Of a stretch of 64,000 bases of DNA, positions 1-8,364 are shown piece by piece. Origin of the DNA: Rhodoligotrophos sp. CJ14 (GTDB lineage Bacteria > Pseudomonadota > Alphaproteobacteria > Rhizobiales > Im1); assembly GCF_038811545.1 (NCBI RefSeq), contig NZ_CP133319.1:1674001-1738000 (forward strand), in the 5' to 3' direction. The position numbers were made by a program, and so were the translations under genes. Numbering within the stretch: the first letter of the stretch is position 1; each line of letters begins with the position of its first letter. The notes below the pieces were generated by a model. It had not been told where the DNA came from and did no database searches. It saw only the letters and a program-made list of their open reading frames with translations.

Positions 1-930
1 GATGTGGATCTCGTCCGGGTCCTCCCGGCTGGCGTAGCGCACCCATTTCGGCAAGCTGTTGTCCGGGGTGGTTTGGTCCACCAACACTGCCGCGTCCGCG
101 GTGTCTGCTTCCGAGAATTGGTACCTATCCAGCCGCGTGTTGATGATCTGTGATGCGCCAACCCGCGGGAAATCAGGCAGGTTTGGCGGGCCTCCATTCC
201 CGTCGAAGATGTTGACGGTGTAGTTATCCGCCCCCGTGATCGAACCGCCATTGATCCAGACATCGCTCAGCGTGTGATGGCCCGAGAAGCCGCAGATCAT
301 GTGAACGACGCGGCGATTGCCATCGTTCTCGATCCAAATCGGGCAGATCAGCCTGGGGGCAACGCGCATCCGGCCAATTACAGTCGGGATCTGATCGAAG
401 GGAGCGAGCTGATTGACGCCCGTCGCGCCGGCTTGGCCGAGTGCATCGGGGGAACCGCCGCCACGCTGCTTCGGAGTTGCAGGCGGAGCTAATGCATTCA
501 GAGCCAAACGCCCGACGATGCCGACTCCAGCAGCTAAGGCCTGAGCACCGAATGATCCGCCGGCAATCCCAAGCAAGGGAATACCCGCGCCGCCAACCCA
601 AAGTGACACGCCGATAATGGCAATTGTGGCCAGGGTGGTGAAAATGCTCTTGCCGCCACCGCTCCCTTGCAGCCGCACGGCAAGGCGAACGGATGTCACC
701 CGATCCGCCTTTAGCCGAGTATGCCGCCAAAGATGGCGAGGGACGGTGATCTCCGATGTTTCGTTCGCGACGATGACGACGCCCCAAGCCGGGAAGTCCC
801 TAAACACCGGATCGGCTCGCATCGCTTCGCGAACGATCTCCGCTATGGTAGCCCCTTCTCGCGCGCACCACTCCAGGCGCGGACGGGCAAGCGGCTCCGC
901 GGCAGCTGTGACAGGGACAATCTGGTTCAT
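1..930 (-). CDS. Phage central tail-tip / host-specificity protein J (partial)
   Basis: The frame is open from an ATG at 928-930 to the window edge, giving 310 residues of a longer protein. It begins MNQIVPVTAAAEPL, has a Gly/Ala-rich hydrophobic stretch around residues 95-145 (GVSLWVGGAGIPLLGIAGG), and then the pattern DQIPTVIGRMRVAPRLICP, typical of the N-terminal part of J-like tail-tip proteins that precede a receptor-binding region. The start overlaps the stop of the NlpC/P60 gene (ATGA), matching the lambda order K-(I)-J. The protein should form the tail tip that contacts the host surface; the receptor-binding part is outside the window. The family call rests on position and N-terminal pattern. 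Confidence 0.8.
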   Translation of the reverse strand, partial: MNQIVPVTAAAEPLARPRLEWCAREGATIAEIVREAMRADPVFRDFPAWGVVIVANETSEITVPRHLWRHTRLKADRVTSVRLAVRLQGSGGGKSIFTTLATIAIIGVSLWVGGAGIPLLGIAGGSFGAQALAAGVGIVGRLALNALAPPATPKQRGGGSPDALGQAGATGVNQLAPFDQIPTVIGRMRVAPRLICPIWIENDGNRRVVHMICGFSGHHTLSDVWINGGSITGADNYTVNIFDGNGGPPNLPDFPRVGASQIINTRLDRYQFSEADTADAAVLVDQTTPDNSLPKWVRYASREDPDEIHI

Positions 931-1355
931 GCGAGCGAGCGATGCCTGCGAATGTCTTTGATGCGGTGCCGGAGCCTCAAACTATTCCGGTCCTGGACTG
1001 CAACGTCAGCATCCCTTTCAATGTGGATTACGCGCTTGCTGTCCAGCGCACAGCCGATATGCACGATCCCGGTGCGCTCAATCCCGTCCACCCCGACATA
1101 TTGCCCAGTCATCAGAACAGCATCGTAGGGCTGCATGGGGCCGGTCACCGGCAGCCATTCCTCTCCATGGCGGTCGCGATCCATAGCCCGACAGACCCGG
1201 CGCAGAGCACCAGTCGGGATGCCGTCATAAAGTGGCAACTTGATCCCGCAGCGCTCCAAAAGGATGAGCCGATAGAGGCCCCAGCAGTCGAGCCCGGCGC
1301 GCGTTCTCCCGTTCTCGCGAAAGGGGATCGCGAGGTAACTATCCGCCCAATTCAT
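927..1355 (-). CDS. Tail-tip NlpC/P60 family peptidase (lambda gpK-like)
   Basis: A 142-residue NlpC/P60 cysteine peptidase domain. The catalytic Cys24 lies in LDCWGLYRL and the catalytic His99 in GIVHIGCAL, the expected order and spacing. In siphophages this domain sits at the tail tip and cuts cell-wall peptide crosslinks during DNA entry. It lies between the DUF1833-like gene and the J-like gene, where lambda carries gpK. It has no Mov34/MPN domain, so it is shorter than lambda K. Its stop overlaps the next start by four bases. Confidence 0.88.
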   Translation of the reverse strand: MNWADSYLAIPFRENGRTRAGLDCWGLYRLILLERCGIKLPLYDGIPTGALRRVCRAMDRDRHGEEWLPVTGPMQPYDAVLMTGQYVGVDGIERTGIVHIGCALDSKRVIHIERDADVAVQDRNSLRLRHRIKDIRRHRSLA

Positions 1356-1362
1356 CAGGTTC

Positions 1363-1887
1363 CTATCGGAAGAGGCTCGGGAACCGCGCCTGCGTCACGC
1401 GCTGCCACGGCCACGGGTTTGATGTCAGCCGCTGCTGGATAAGATCGCCTTCAACCCGCGTTGTGGTCGCGGTCACATTCACGAGCTCGAAATGATCATA
1501 GGCCAGTTGCACCTCATCCGGCGCGCTCGCCAGCACATATTCTATCTTCACGGACACCGGGCCCGAGATCGACTTGATCGTGTCGCCTATCCGGCGGTCG
1601 GTATTGGCGATGACCAGTCGGCCGCTCGGTGTTCCCTCGCTATCGCTCGGCCGCTCCAGATGGAAAGCGAAAGCCAGGAACTCTTCTCCGCGCGACATAA
1701 CGTTCTCGCGGCCGTTCACAACCCGGATCGGCTCGGCCAATGGGGAATGCGTGATGGTGAGCAGGAGAAGCCTGGAATAGGCCAGCTCCTGGTCGCCCAC
1801 CATCTCGTCAAGTTCGGGGAGCGTATCAACGTCAAAGACGTTGCTCTCGCCCAGTACATTATTGGACCAGAGGAGATCATCAGCCAT
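1363..1887 (-). CDS. Phage tail-tip protein, DUF1833-like (lambda gpL position)
   Basis: 174 residues beginning MADDLLWSNNVLGESNVFD. The internal pattern with SRGEEFLAFAFHLERPSD and the C-terminal TSNPWPWQRVTQARFP resemble DUF1833 proteins, which sit between the tape measure and the NlpC gene in alphaproteobacterial siphophages, in the place of lambda minor tail protein L. No catalytic motif is visible. The start overlaps the upstream stop by one base. Confidence 0.7.
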   Translation of the reverse strand: MADDLLWSNNVLGESNVFDVDTLPELDEMVGDQELAYSRLLLLTITHSPLAEPIRVVNGRENVMSRGEEFLAFAFHLERPSDSEGTPSGRLVIANTDRRIGDTIKSISGPVSVKIEYVLASAPDEVQLAYDHFELVNVTATTTRVEGDLIQQRLTSNPWPWQRVTQARFPSLFR

Positions 1888-2234
1888 CAGGGATACCGGT
1901 AGATCTCAAGCGAAACCTGCCATTTCGCACCGACTGCGGAATACTGGGGCGGGCCTGTCATGATCCACCGCCCAGGCTGATGATCGTCAGGGCCGGCGAA
2001 CCAAAAAGGGAAGAGGCCATCCCGTAATGTCGTCTTATACCAGTCGCGAAATGTTGCCTTCTGCGCATTCGTCATCACGAAGGTGACGGAATATGTGCGC
2101 CCGGCAGATGTCGACCGCCCCATGGTGAGCGGCGGCCCATAGTCAGTGTCGAAACGGTCGACATTGTCTTCTTCCGACATTGCGAAACCGCGCACCGGCT
2201 TCTGGGGCAGCGATGCTGGCCATGCGATCAGCAT
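1887..2234 (-). CDS. Phage minor tail protein, uncharacterised (lambda gpM position)
   Basis: 115 residues, with WPASLPQKP near the N-terminus and aromatic-rich FRDWYKTTLRDGLFPFWF followed by MTGPPQYSAVGAKWQVSLEIYRYP. Proteins with this pattern are common just after the tape measure gene in phages of this type; position suggests a distal-tail or minor tail component. The start codon shares one base with the tape measure stop (TGATG). No enzymatic motif is seen. Confidence 0.7.
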   Translation of the reverse strand: MLIAWPASLPQKPVRGFAMSEEDNVDRFDTDYGPPLTMGRSTSAGRTYSVTFVMTNAQKATFRDWYKTTLRDGLFPFWFAGPDDHQPGRWIMTGPPQYSAVGAKWQVSLEIYRYP

Positions 2235-4234
2235 CAGAACCTCCGCATTGGCGGGTTAACGCCACGCTGCGCCAGGGCCTTTCCAGATTGGGTGTATGGA
2301 TTGGTCAACATCTTAGCCATCTTCTGATCAAGCACGATGTCGATATCCACACCGTCCGGCCCCTGCTTCTGGCGGGTCCTGACATCCGAACCATTATTGT
2401 TGATGATATTGACGTTGAGGGAGGGAGCCGCCGAGCGCGAACCGCCTTTCGGAATAATAAGCTCGCCACGCTGCAAGATGGCCGGCACCTCGCCCGGGCG
2501 GAGGCCGGCAACCCCACCTGAGTGATACCGAGGAGCGCCGGCAAACAAAGCCGGATGGACGGAGCGAGACTGACGCGATTGACCCGCTACACCACCGCTG
2601 TGATAGATCCCGGATGCAAACAGGCCCATGCCGCCACCGCCGCCAGGGAGCGCTGCCGAGAAGGCCGCCGCAAAGAGCTGCTGCGAGGCCATATCGATCA
2701 GCTGGTCAAGAATGCGGTCCAGCGCCTTCTCGAATGCTTTGGCCGCACTCTCCCCGTTCTTCAGATCCGTGACTATGCTGGAAAGCGCCGAGGAGCCCAT
2801 ATACTCAACATCGCGCAGGGCATCGTTCAAGCGGCGCTGTGCTTCTGTGGCTCGATCCTGGGCTTGTTCGAGGGCGTAGTTTCGAGAAACCAGATTGGCG
2901 ATCGCCTGACCTTCTTCAGAGGCCGCTGATACGCCGGCCGCGCGCTGCTCTGTCGCAATGCGCTGAGCGAGTTCGTTGCGACCAAGCTGATCATACTCGA
3001 ACTGCAATTCCTCGGTGACCCGCTTGATCGCATCGGCTTGGCGTTCCGCTTCCGACGCGCCAGATGAGCGGCCCCCACCTGGCCCGGAGAGCGGAGCCGG
3101 TGCATAGCTCCTGAGAGAAACCGGCGGCCGAATTGTGCCGAGATCAGTCGGTTGCCTTGTTTGACGATCCCCTTTGGCAGCGGCATTGCTGCTCTGGCCT
3201 TCAGCTGAGACGTCGAGCCCGGTCAGCCTCTCAATCCAAGGGCCGATATGATCGAGGCCGGTGAGGTTGCCTATGGCAGTAGCAGCGTTATCCCCGGCTG
3301 TCTTGATGGCATTGAGCCATCCGACGAGAGTACGCAGGTTATCGAAGATCTCACCTGCATTCGCGCCAACTCTGCCAATCTCGTCGGCCAGTTCTTGCAT
3401 GGCAACGCCAGCAATATCTCCTACTCCAGACGCTTGGTTTAGCTGGCCAATGGTGTGCGTGAGCGCGGTCTGAATGTTTTGCCAAGCCTGATCCATTGTG
3501 ACCTGGGCTCCCGCGACCTGTTGAGCCATCTCCTGGGAGCCAACAATGAATGCATCAAAGAATGCCTTGGACGGCACGGCGCCATCCGCCACAAGCTGGC
3601 GCAGCTTGGCAATTGAACCGCCAGCTTCCTCAAGACCGCGTGCTGCAGCCAGGGCAATAGTGGGCGTTCCTTCCACTATGCTGTTGAACTCTTCCGCCCT
3701 CACTGTGCCGCCGCCGAGCGCCTGTGACAGCTGAAGGAGAGCACCGCTTGCTTCTTGAGCAGAAGTCCCCCCAACGCGCAGCGCGAGCGCAATCCGATCC
3801 GTGAAGTCCACTATCTGCGCCGACGAGACGCCTAACTGCCCTTGGACAAGGGATAGCCGACTATAGAGCGTTACCAAGGACTCGAGCGGAGCATAGTTCC
3901 GCGTGGCCGAGGCGAGTAGCTGATTATACACGCTGGTCAGTTTTTCGCCTTCCAGCCCCGTAACCCGCAAGGCGTTCTGAATTCGGGTAAAGCTGTCCGC
4001 GAACCTAACGATTTCTCGAGCGCCGAGAGCCCCGGCGAAAACACCGGTCATGCTCCGGCCGAGTGCCGCCATCTGGCCACTTACATTGCGGTTCAGCTGC
4101 TCGAACCGGCTTTGGATTTGCCTCGTCTGGCGCTGCGCTTGGCCATTTGCTCTGGCAAGAGACCGCTCATAGTTTTTGATGTTGGCTTCGAGAGAGACGA
4201 CGAGGCGCTGAAGGTCGGTCGTTTCAGCCATCAT
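2234..4234 (-). CDS. Phage tail tape measure protein
   Basis: 666 residues. The N-terminal 100 residues are coiled-coil rich (TDLQRLVVSLEANIKNYERS). Residues about 75-300 match the tape-measure N-terminal domain, with IVRFADSFTRIQNALRVTG and GGTVRAEEFNSIVEG. A Gly/Ala-rich hydrophobic part follows near residue 545, and the C-terminus has a short domain with PAILQRGELIIPKGG. The protein sets tail length and may help eject DNA. Two ATG codons lie in tandem at the start, and the first overlaps the stop of the 41-residue chaperone gene. At 666 residues the tail is probably moderate in length. Confidence 0.92.
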   Translation of the reverse strand: MMAETTDLQRLVVSLEANIKNYERSLARANGQAQRQTRQIQSRFEQLNRNVSGQMAALGRSMTGVFAGALGAREIVRFADSFTRIQNALRVTGLEGEKLTSVYNQLLASATRNYAPLESLVTLYSRLSLVQGQLGVSSAQIVDFTDRIALALRVGGTSAQEASGALLQLSQALGGGTVRAEEFNSIVEGTPTIALAAARGLEEAGGSIAKLRQLVADGAVPSKAFFDAFIVGSQEMAQQVAGAQVTMDQAWQNIQTALTHTIGQLNQASGVGDIAGVAMQELADEIGRVGANAGEIFDNLRTLVGWLNAIKTAGDNAATAIGNLTGLDHIGPWIERLTGLDVSAEGQSSNAAAKGDRQTRQPTDLGTIRPPVSLRSYAPAPLSGPGGGRSSGASEAERQADAIKRVTEELQFEYDQLGRNELAQRIATEQRAAGVSAASEEGQAIANLVSRNYALEQAQDRATEAQRRLNDALRDVEYMGSSALSSIVTDLKNGESAAKAFEKALDRILDQLIDMASQQLFAAAFSAALPGGGGGMGLFASGIYHSGGVAGQSRQSRSVHPALFAGAPRYHSGGVAGLRPGEVPAILQRGELIIPKGGSRSAAPSLNVNIINNNGSDVRTRQKQGPDGVDIDIVLDQKMAKMLTNPYTQSGKALAQRGVNPPMRRF

Positions 4235-4356
4235 GCATCTCCATGAGCGCGCTTCATCGCCTCGAACTCTTCCTCAGTCGGAGGCTTAGGACCGGTCTGG
4301 CCGCCATGTGCTTGCTGCCAGCCCTCGACACATTTTGCGAACTGCCAGAGGCTCAT
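4231..4356 (-). CDS. Small tail assembly chaperone (41 aa)
   Basis: A 41-codon gene too short for most gene callers. It reads MSLWQFAKCVEGWQQAHGG and then PPTEEEFEAMKRAHG, a pattern I associate with the second tail assembly chaperone in alphaproteobacterial siphophages. Its ATG overlaps the stop of the upstream chaperone (ATGA) and its TGA overlaps the tape measure start, so it exactly fills the gap between them. The frame is also open upstream into the preceding gene as far as a run of six C on the coding strand (4371-4376), so a -1 ribosomal frameshift could fuse the two, as lambda G and T are fused. Confidence 0.75.
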   Translation of the reverse strand: MSLWQFAKCVEGWQQAHGGQTGPKPPTEEEFEAMKRAHGDA

Positions 4357-4799
4357 TCGTCCGACTTCTTGGGGGGTGTATCCGAGGACTGCTCCGGCTC
4401 GGTAGAGGGCGGCGGCGGAAAGCCGTTCAGCTCTGTCACGTCCGTCGCCGCCTCCGCTTTTCCCTCATCGTCACCGGCATCATTGGCATCACCGGCAATG
4501 GCGGCCAGAAGCACGGCCTGAGCCGTCAGGACGTGCATTGCGAGCTTGCCCGGGGACACCTGCGCCTCAACAAGTTCCCGCGCTTTCTTGCCCTCGACGC
4601 CTGCTCCGATCAGTCCCAACCGCAATGTTTCGCGGATGTCCTCGATGCGCCAAGCGTTGGTCGAGAGGCGATAGAGAACTTCACCAAGCCCAGTGTTGCG
4701 CCGCTCTTCCAAGGCAAGGCATTCATCAATGCCCAACCGGAATTCTCGCTCGTCACCGGCCCAGACCAGCGAAACCCGTCCGTCTCTACTCATGCTCAC
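4353..4799 (-). CDS. Tail assembly chaperone, GTA gp10-like
   Basis: 148 residues beginning MSMSRDGRVSLVWAGDERE. The pattern FRLGIDECLALEERRNTGL followed by IRETLRLGLIGAG matches the gene-transfer-agent family gp10 proteins encoded after the tail tube and before the tape measure. The C-terminal 45 residues are low-complexity and acidic, ending PPPPSTEPEQSSDTPPKKSD. It should bind the tape measure during tail assembly. The run of C near its 3' end (CCC CCC AAG AAG) is a possible -1 slippery site into the following 41-residue gene. Confidence 0.82.
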   Translation of the reverse strand: MSMSRDGRVSLVWAGDEREFRLGIDECLALEERRNTGLGEVLYRLSTNAWRIEDIRETLRLGLIGAGVEGKKARELVEAQVSPGKLAMHVLTAQAVLLAAIAGDANDAGDDEGKAEAATDVTELNGFPPPPSTEPEQSSDTPPKKSDE

Positions 4800-5242
4800 G
4801 GTGTCCCGGGCGTGAAGTCCGAGACAATTCCGTCAGACTCCAAGGTGATCGAGGCGTTGATCTTCTCCCCCCGGTTGCCCGTGATCTCCCACTCGGTCAG
4901 CTTGAATGCACCCGACCAATAACCCAGGGTGTCGACCCAGATCTGGACATTGCGGGCTTCATCGAGCTTCCACCATTCGGTGTAGGCCTGATAATTCTCC
5001 ACCGTGTTGTCCATGATGCCAGCGCCGTTCAGGCCGACATTGAGAGCATCCTTGACCAGCTCGCGCCAAGCGGGATCGTCTGGGTTGGTGCAGTCCGGAA
5101 CCACCACGTCATTCGTGCTCGAGCGAAAGGCTACGCCTCGCTCGGCATTGATCAGACATGGATGGCTGAACACTTCCGGCGAGCCACCATCACCGATCTT
5201 CAAATAAAGCTTCGTCCCCGTCCGGGTCGCGGGCGTGGCCAT
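4796..5242 (-). CDS. Major tail tube protein (TP901-1 type)
   Basis: 148 residues. The N-terminus GTKLYLKIGDGGSPEVF and the C-terminal ITLESDGIVSDFTPGTP are typical of small siphophage tail tube subunits that stack as hexameric rings. It lies after the head-tail completion genes and before the chaperones, the standard place. Its stop overlaps the chaperone start by four bases. It has a good Shine-Dalgarno (GGAG) before the ATG, which fits a protein made in many copies. Confidence 0.85.
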   Translation of the reverse strand: MATPATRTGTKLYLKIGDGGSPEVFSHPCLINAERGVAFRSSTNDVVVPDCTNPDDPAWRELVKDALNVGLNGAGIMDNTVENYQAYTEWWKLDEARNVQIWVDTLGYWSGAFKLTEWEITGNRGEKINASITLESDGIVSDFTPGTP

Positions 5243-5278
5243 GGCAGTCTTCTCCTGTCAGAAAGAGCCCCTAAGGGT

Positions 5279-5671
5279 TTAGTGGTCGTGGTCGATGAGG
5301 TAACGAAACTCAACAACGGCGTGGTTTGTGAGCCCGTCAGGATCGCGCATGTACCGGGTGGTCACATACTCAGCGACAGACACATTGAAGCCCGGCAGCG
5401 CGAACTCCGTCTTCAGCAGGCCCCGGATCTGTCCGGCGATCGTCTTGGCCTCTGGAAAACCTACTGTCCGGCTCCAGACATGGACTGAGAGGTTCACCTC
5501 AGACGCATCGAAGCAGCCGTTGTCGTCGCCAACCGTGTCGCCCTCACCGATGGTCACATAGGGGAAGGTCGGCTTTGCCGGAACACGGTCATAGACTCTC
5601 CCCTGACAGATACCGGCATTGCGGAGCGTCGTGTTTATCGCGCCCTGAACGGCAAGGCTTGGGTCGCTCAT
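5279..5671 (-). CDS. Tail terminator / DUF3168 family protein
   Basis: 130 residues. Signature segments are SLAVQGAINTTLRNAG at the N-terminus, GRVYDRVPAKPTFPYVTIG, and the C-terminal DGLTNHAVVEFRYLIDHD. DUF3168 proteins act as tail completion or terminator proteins in this gene position, between the HK97 gp10-like protein and the tube. The start overlaps the upstream stop by four bases. Confidence 0.85.
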   Translation of the reverse strand: MSDPSLAVQGAINTTLRNAGICQGRVYDRVPAKPTFPYVTIGEGDTVGDDNGCFDASEVNLSVHVWSRTVGFPEAKTIAGQIRGLLKTEFALPGFNVSVAEYVTTRYMRDPDGLTNHAVVEFRYLIDHDH

Positions 5672-6087
5672 TTGCCGCCCTTCGCTACAGCCTTGGCGGC
5701 CTTTGAAGTGGCTCGAGATGTACGGCCGCGCATTCGGCGGCGCAAAGCTCTGTAGCTTGGGAAGAAGAATGGCTTGGCCGCAGTATCTGAAGTGCCAAAC
5801 TCGACGGCGCCCGAATAGTCGAACTCCACTGTTGCACCGTTTCGCACTGGCTTGGTGGTTAGTGGCCCACCAGCGCCGACTTTGATCTGAAGTTCGTGCT
5901 CACCATCGCGCTTTTGGATGCTACGGATGAGATTTCCGGTTGGGCCCCTTGGTGCTAGGCGCTTCTGCATTGCCACCAGTTCATCGGCATTGTGATCCAG
6001 TGCCTCGCGCAGCTGTCTCTTCGTCTCGGCCGGCAGCGCGCGCAGCTTGGCGCGAAGCTTCTCCAGACCCTGAACACCGCGAGCCAT
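5668..6087 (-). CDS. HK97 gp10-family tail completion protein
   Basis: 139 residues, starting MARGVQGLEKLRAKLRALP. The segment LAPRGPTGNLIRSIQ and the later VEFGTSDTAAKPFFFPSYRA are the two conserved patterns of the HK97 gp10 family, involved in joining head and tail. The C-terminus is Lys/Arg-rich. It lies between the head closure gene and the DUF3168 gene and overlaps both. Confidence 0.9.
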   Translation of the reverse strand: MARGVQGLEKLRAKLRALPAETKRQLREALDHNADELVAMQKRLAPRGPTGNLIRSIQKRDGEHELQIKVGAGGPLTTKPVRNGATVEFDYSGAVEFGTSDTAAKPFFFPSYRALRRRMRGRTSRATSKAAKAVAKGGK

Positions 6088-6431
6088 CAGGTCGCCACTC
6101 CACCATCAGCAAGGATGTCAAACACGGTATGCTTCTCATCAGGAGAGACGCCGCGGATGTTGAAGATCCGATCAGGGTTCCGCGCATCCACGGCGCGCCA
6201 ATCAGGCGTGATCTGCTCTGTTTGACTGGATCGGCGTACGGTGATGATGACCGGCTCCCGCCCTTCCAGACGAGCGGCCATCACGCTTTCTGTACCCCGC
6301 AGGAATTGGATACGGGCTGCGACCGCGAACTCATCGGTCCAGGAGCCCTCAATCACGTTGCCGTAGCCATCGTCCTGGTCCGGCAAGCGGGTCTGAAACA
6401 GAACGCGCTCACGAAGTTGGCCGGCTCTCAT
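6087..6431 (-). CDS. Phage head closure / head-tail adaptor protein
   Basis: 114 residues beginning MRAGQLRERVLFQTR, the conserved start of the head-tail adaptor family (SPP1 gp16/HK97 gp7-like), followed by DDGYGNVIEGSWTDEFAVAARI. Such proteins form a ring below the connector and close the filled head. The gene overlaps the preceding small gene by 23 bases and shares one base with the gp10-like gene. Confidence 0.88.
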   Translation of the reverse strand: MRAGQLRERVLFQTRLPDQDDGYGNVIEGSWTDEFAVAARIQFLRGTESVMAARLEGREPVIITVRRSSQTEQITPDWRAVDARNPDRIFNIRGVSPDEKHTVFDILADGGVAT

Positions 6432-6606
6432 TCTCTTCCTGCTTTTGGCGCGGGCTCTTCACTGCCTTCGCGTACTTGCCGGCGATTGCCCGTTCACCGC
6501 ATTCCCGGCGCACATTGTAGGTCTCGCCGGCCTTGTAATGGATCGTGGCACGGCCCTTGTGTTCCGGGATGTGATAGGGAAAATCTCGATCGAACGTCAC
6601 CCACAT
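6409..6606 (-). CDS. Small phage protein in head-tail region, unknown function
   Basis: A 65-residue reading from the ATG at 6604-6606, beginning MWVTFDRDFPYHIPEHKG and containing ATIHYKAGETYNVRRECGERA. The start is chosen because a GGAGG lies about eight bases upstream; a longer reading would run back into the connector gene. Similar small basic proteins with a Y-K-A-G-x-T-Y pattern occur between connector and adaptor genes in many siphophages. The role is not known. Confidence 0.65.
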   Translation of the reverse strand: MWVTFDRDFPYHIPEHKGRATIHYKAGETYNVRRECGERAIAGKYAKAVKSPRQKQEENESRPTS

Positions 6607-6625
6607 CACCCTTTCCTCCAGGTGG

Positions 6626-6961
6626 TTAGGCAAGAGCAGGGTCTCGCAAGGGATACAGGATGGCCGTGACCGGCTTCGGGAGATAACCCTGCTCGAAATC
6701 TCCGTCCGGATCTGCATCGGGGTTCCTGAACCAGTATCCGACCAGCATGATTGTGGCTGTGACGATGGCAGGCGGGACTACGAAATCTGGAGGCATCTCG
6801 CCATTTCCATCGAGCTGAAGCAGCTGTTTAGCTTGCCCTTTAAGGTAGTTGACCACCGAAGCCGAAGCCGCTTCGATGTACCCTTCGATCGTCTGATCAA
6901 AGTCGCTGGTATCGATGTTGAGACGCCGCTTCGACTCGTCGAGGGTTGCGAGCGCGACCAT
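6626..6961 (-). CDS. Head-tail connector protein, gp6-like
   Basis: 111 residues. The pattern TLDESKRRLNIDTSDFDQ followed by IEGYIEAASASVVNYLKG and a C-terminal hydrophobic helix (IVTATIMLVGYWFRNP) matches the gp6-like connector family that forms a ring below the portal. The start overlaps the stop of the collagen-like gene by one base. Confidence 0.88.
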   Translation of the reverse strand: MVALATLDESKRRLNIDTSDFDQTIEGYIEAASASVVNYLKGQAKQLLQLDGNGEMPPDFVVPPAIVTATIMLVGYWFRNPDADPDGDFEQGYLPKPVTAILYPLRDPALA

Positions 6962-8364
6962 CAGTTCGCCTCCGCTGGGCCCCGGACACGGATCGGAGCC
7001 ACCGGCGCCTGCGCCTTGACTACGCCATCTTTGCCGTCCCGGCCGCGCTTGACAGCCAAGCGCCAGTCGCTGTTTTCACCCGGTTTAGCCTCAGTATTCT
7101 TCTGAGCGATCCAGTAAGAGCCACCCCAAGTGACGCCATCCCCAACGAGGTAGCTACCTCCGTCCTTGAACACACCTCTGTCGAGCACCACAGGGAAATG
7201 GAGCTCGTGACGCTCTTCGATATCACCGCGGGAAAAAGACAGGACCACCGTTCTGCCATCCTCGAGTAGAGATGCATCGAACTCGTCCAGGCCGAAGCCA
7301 TCGCGACCAGGTTTGCCGTCTCTGCCAACCACGCGCCCCAACTCACATAGCTTGCCGTCGGAGAGGGTGAGGACCAGATTCCCGTCTCGATCAATCAATG
7401 CGCCGGCAAGCCCAATGCCATCCTTTCCCTTTTCAGGCGGTGGCAAGGCAGCAATTGCATTAGATACCTCTCGCTCGACGAGCGGCCGAACATCTTCAAC
7501 AGTCACGCTCTTTCCCGGCTCTCCGTCCTTCGGCTTTGGCAGTTCGGATACGGCCTGATCTATAGCGGTTCTCAGATGAGAGAGTTGCTCTGCCTTCAGG
7601 TTCTCAAGGGCCTGCCAAAGCGCCGTTAGGCTACCCTCGACCCGTCGAATCACGATTGAGGCCACCTCGTCGGGCTCAGCGTCCTTCCCGTCTTGAGGTA
7701 GCGGCATTCCAGAGATTTGCTCGCTGACTATGGATTGAATCTTCGCATCCAAGTCGCCGCGGTGGACGAAGGTCGCTTTGAGGATCTCTGTCGATTCGTT
7801 TACCTCCGCCTGAACTCGCTCCAGAACCTCGGCAGCGATGCCTTCTTTGGTCGGAAGGCCAGAAAGTGCGGACACCAAGCTCTCGTCCACGATCTCCTGC
7901 ACCGTTGCGCGGCTAAGCGGTGGAGGGATTGTCTGTAATGCTTCGTCAATCCGCTCAGTGATCAGCGGCAGTAAATCCCGTTTCTCTAGATCGTCAATTG
8001 CGCTTTGAACTTCGAGGAACCGTGCTTCTGTATGCTGCTCGATTGCGCCTTTCACATCAGTGATCGAGAGAGGCTGCGGGAGCTTGGCGAGAACATCTGT
8101 GACCGTCTGCGGTACGTTTGGCTCGGGTCGCTTGCTAAGGGTGTCGAGGTCTGTACGTAGGGCTGCGAGTTCACCGCGCAAACGCTCAATGACTATTGAA
8201 GCGGTATCTTCCGGATTGGCGTCTTTTCCATCCTTTGGCGCAGGGATATCTTTGAAACCACGCTCCAACGCGTCTAACCGCGCCACCAGGGGAGCGAGTG
8301 CGCCCGAAACATGCTCTTTGACCGCAGTAACGATTTCGCGGCCAAAGGCCTTGCCATCGAACAT
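6961..8364 (-). CDS. Collagen-like virion fibre with C-terminal carbohydrate-binding-like motif
   Basis: 467 residues starting at the ATG that overlaps the portal stop (TGATG); an in-frame TTG one codon earlier is less likely. Much of the chain is predicted helix. Two copies of a segment repeat: PKDGKDANPEDTASIVIERL near residue 43 and PQDGKDAEPDEVASIVIRR near residue 225. Short G-x-D-G-x collagen-like stretches occur (GRDGKPGRDGFG; GRDGKDG). Near the C-terminus, YLVGDGVTWGGSYWIAQ followed by PGENSDWRL resembles the CBM5/12 chitin-binding-like motif. The gene sits between portal and connector. I infer a head- or neck-attached fibre that may hold surface polysaccharide; the function is not proven. 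Confidence 0.75.
   Translation of the reverse strand: MFDGKAFGREIVTAVKEHVSGALAPLVARLDALERGFKDIPAPKDGKDANPEDTASIVIERLRGELAALRTDLDTLSKRPEPNVPQTVTDVLAKLPQPLSITDVKGAIEQHTEARFLEVQSAIDDLEKRDLLPLITERIDEALQTIPPPLSRATVQEIVDESLVSALSGLPTKEGIAAEVLERVQAEVNESTEILKATFVHRGDLDAKIQSIVSEQISGMPLPQDGKDAEPDEVASIVIRRVEGSLTALWQALENLKAEQLSHLRTAIDQAVSELPKPKDGEPGKSVTVEDVRPLVEREVSNAIAALPPPEKGKDGIGLAGALIDRDGNLVLTLSDGKLCELGRVVGRDGKPGRDGFGLDEFDASLLEDGRTVVLSFSRGDIEERHELHFPVVLDRGVFKDGGSYLVGDGVTWGGSYWIAQKNTEAKPGENSDWRLAVKRGRDGKDGVVKAQAPVAPIRVRGPAEAN

Noticed and set aside
224-787. 187-residue frame on the minus strand near the left edge
   Set aside because: Its Arg/Ser/Cys-rich composition is that of a shadow; the real gene in this region is the J-like tail-tip protein in another frame, which runs off the edge.
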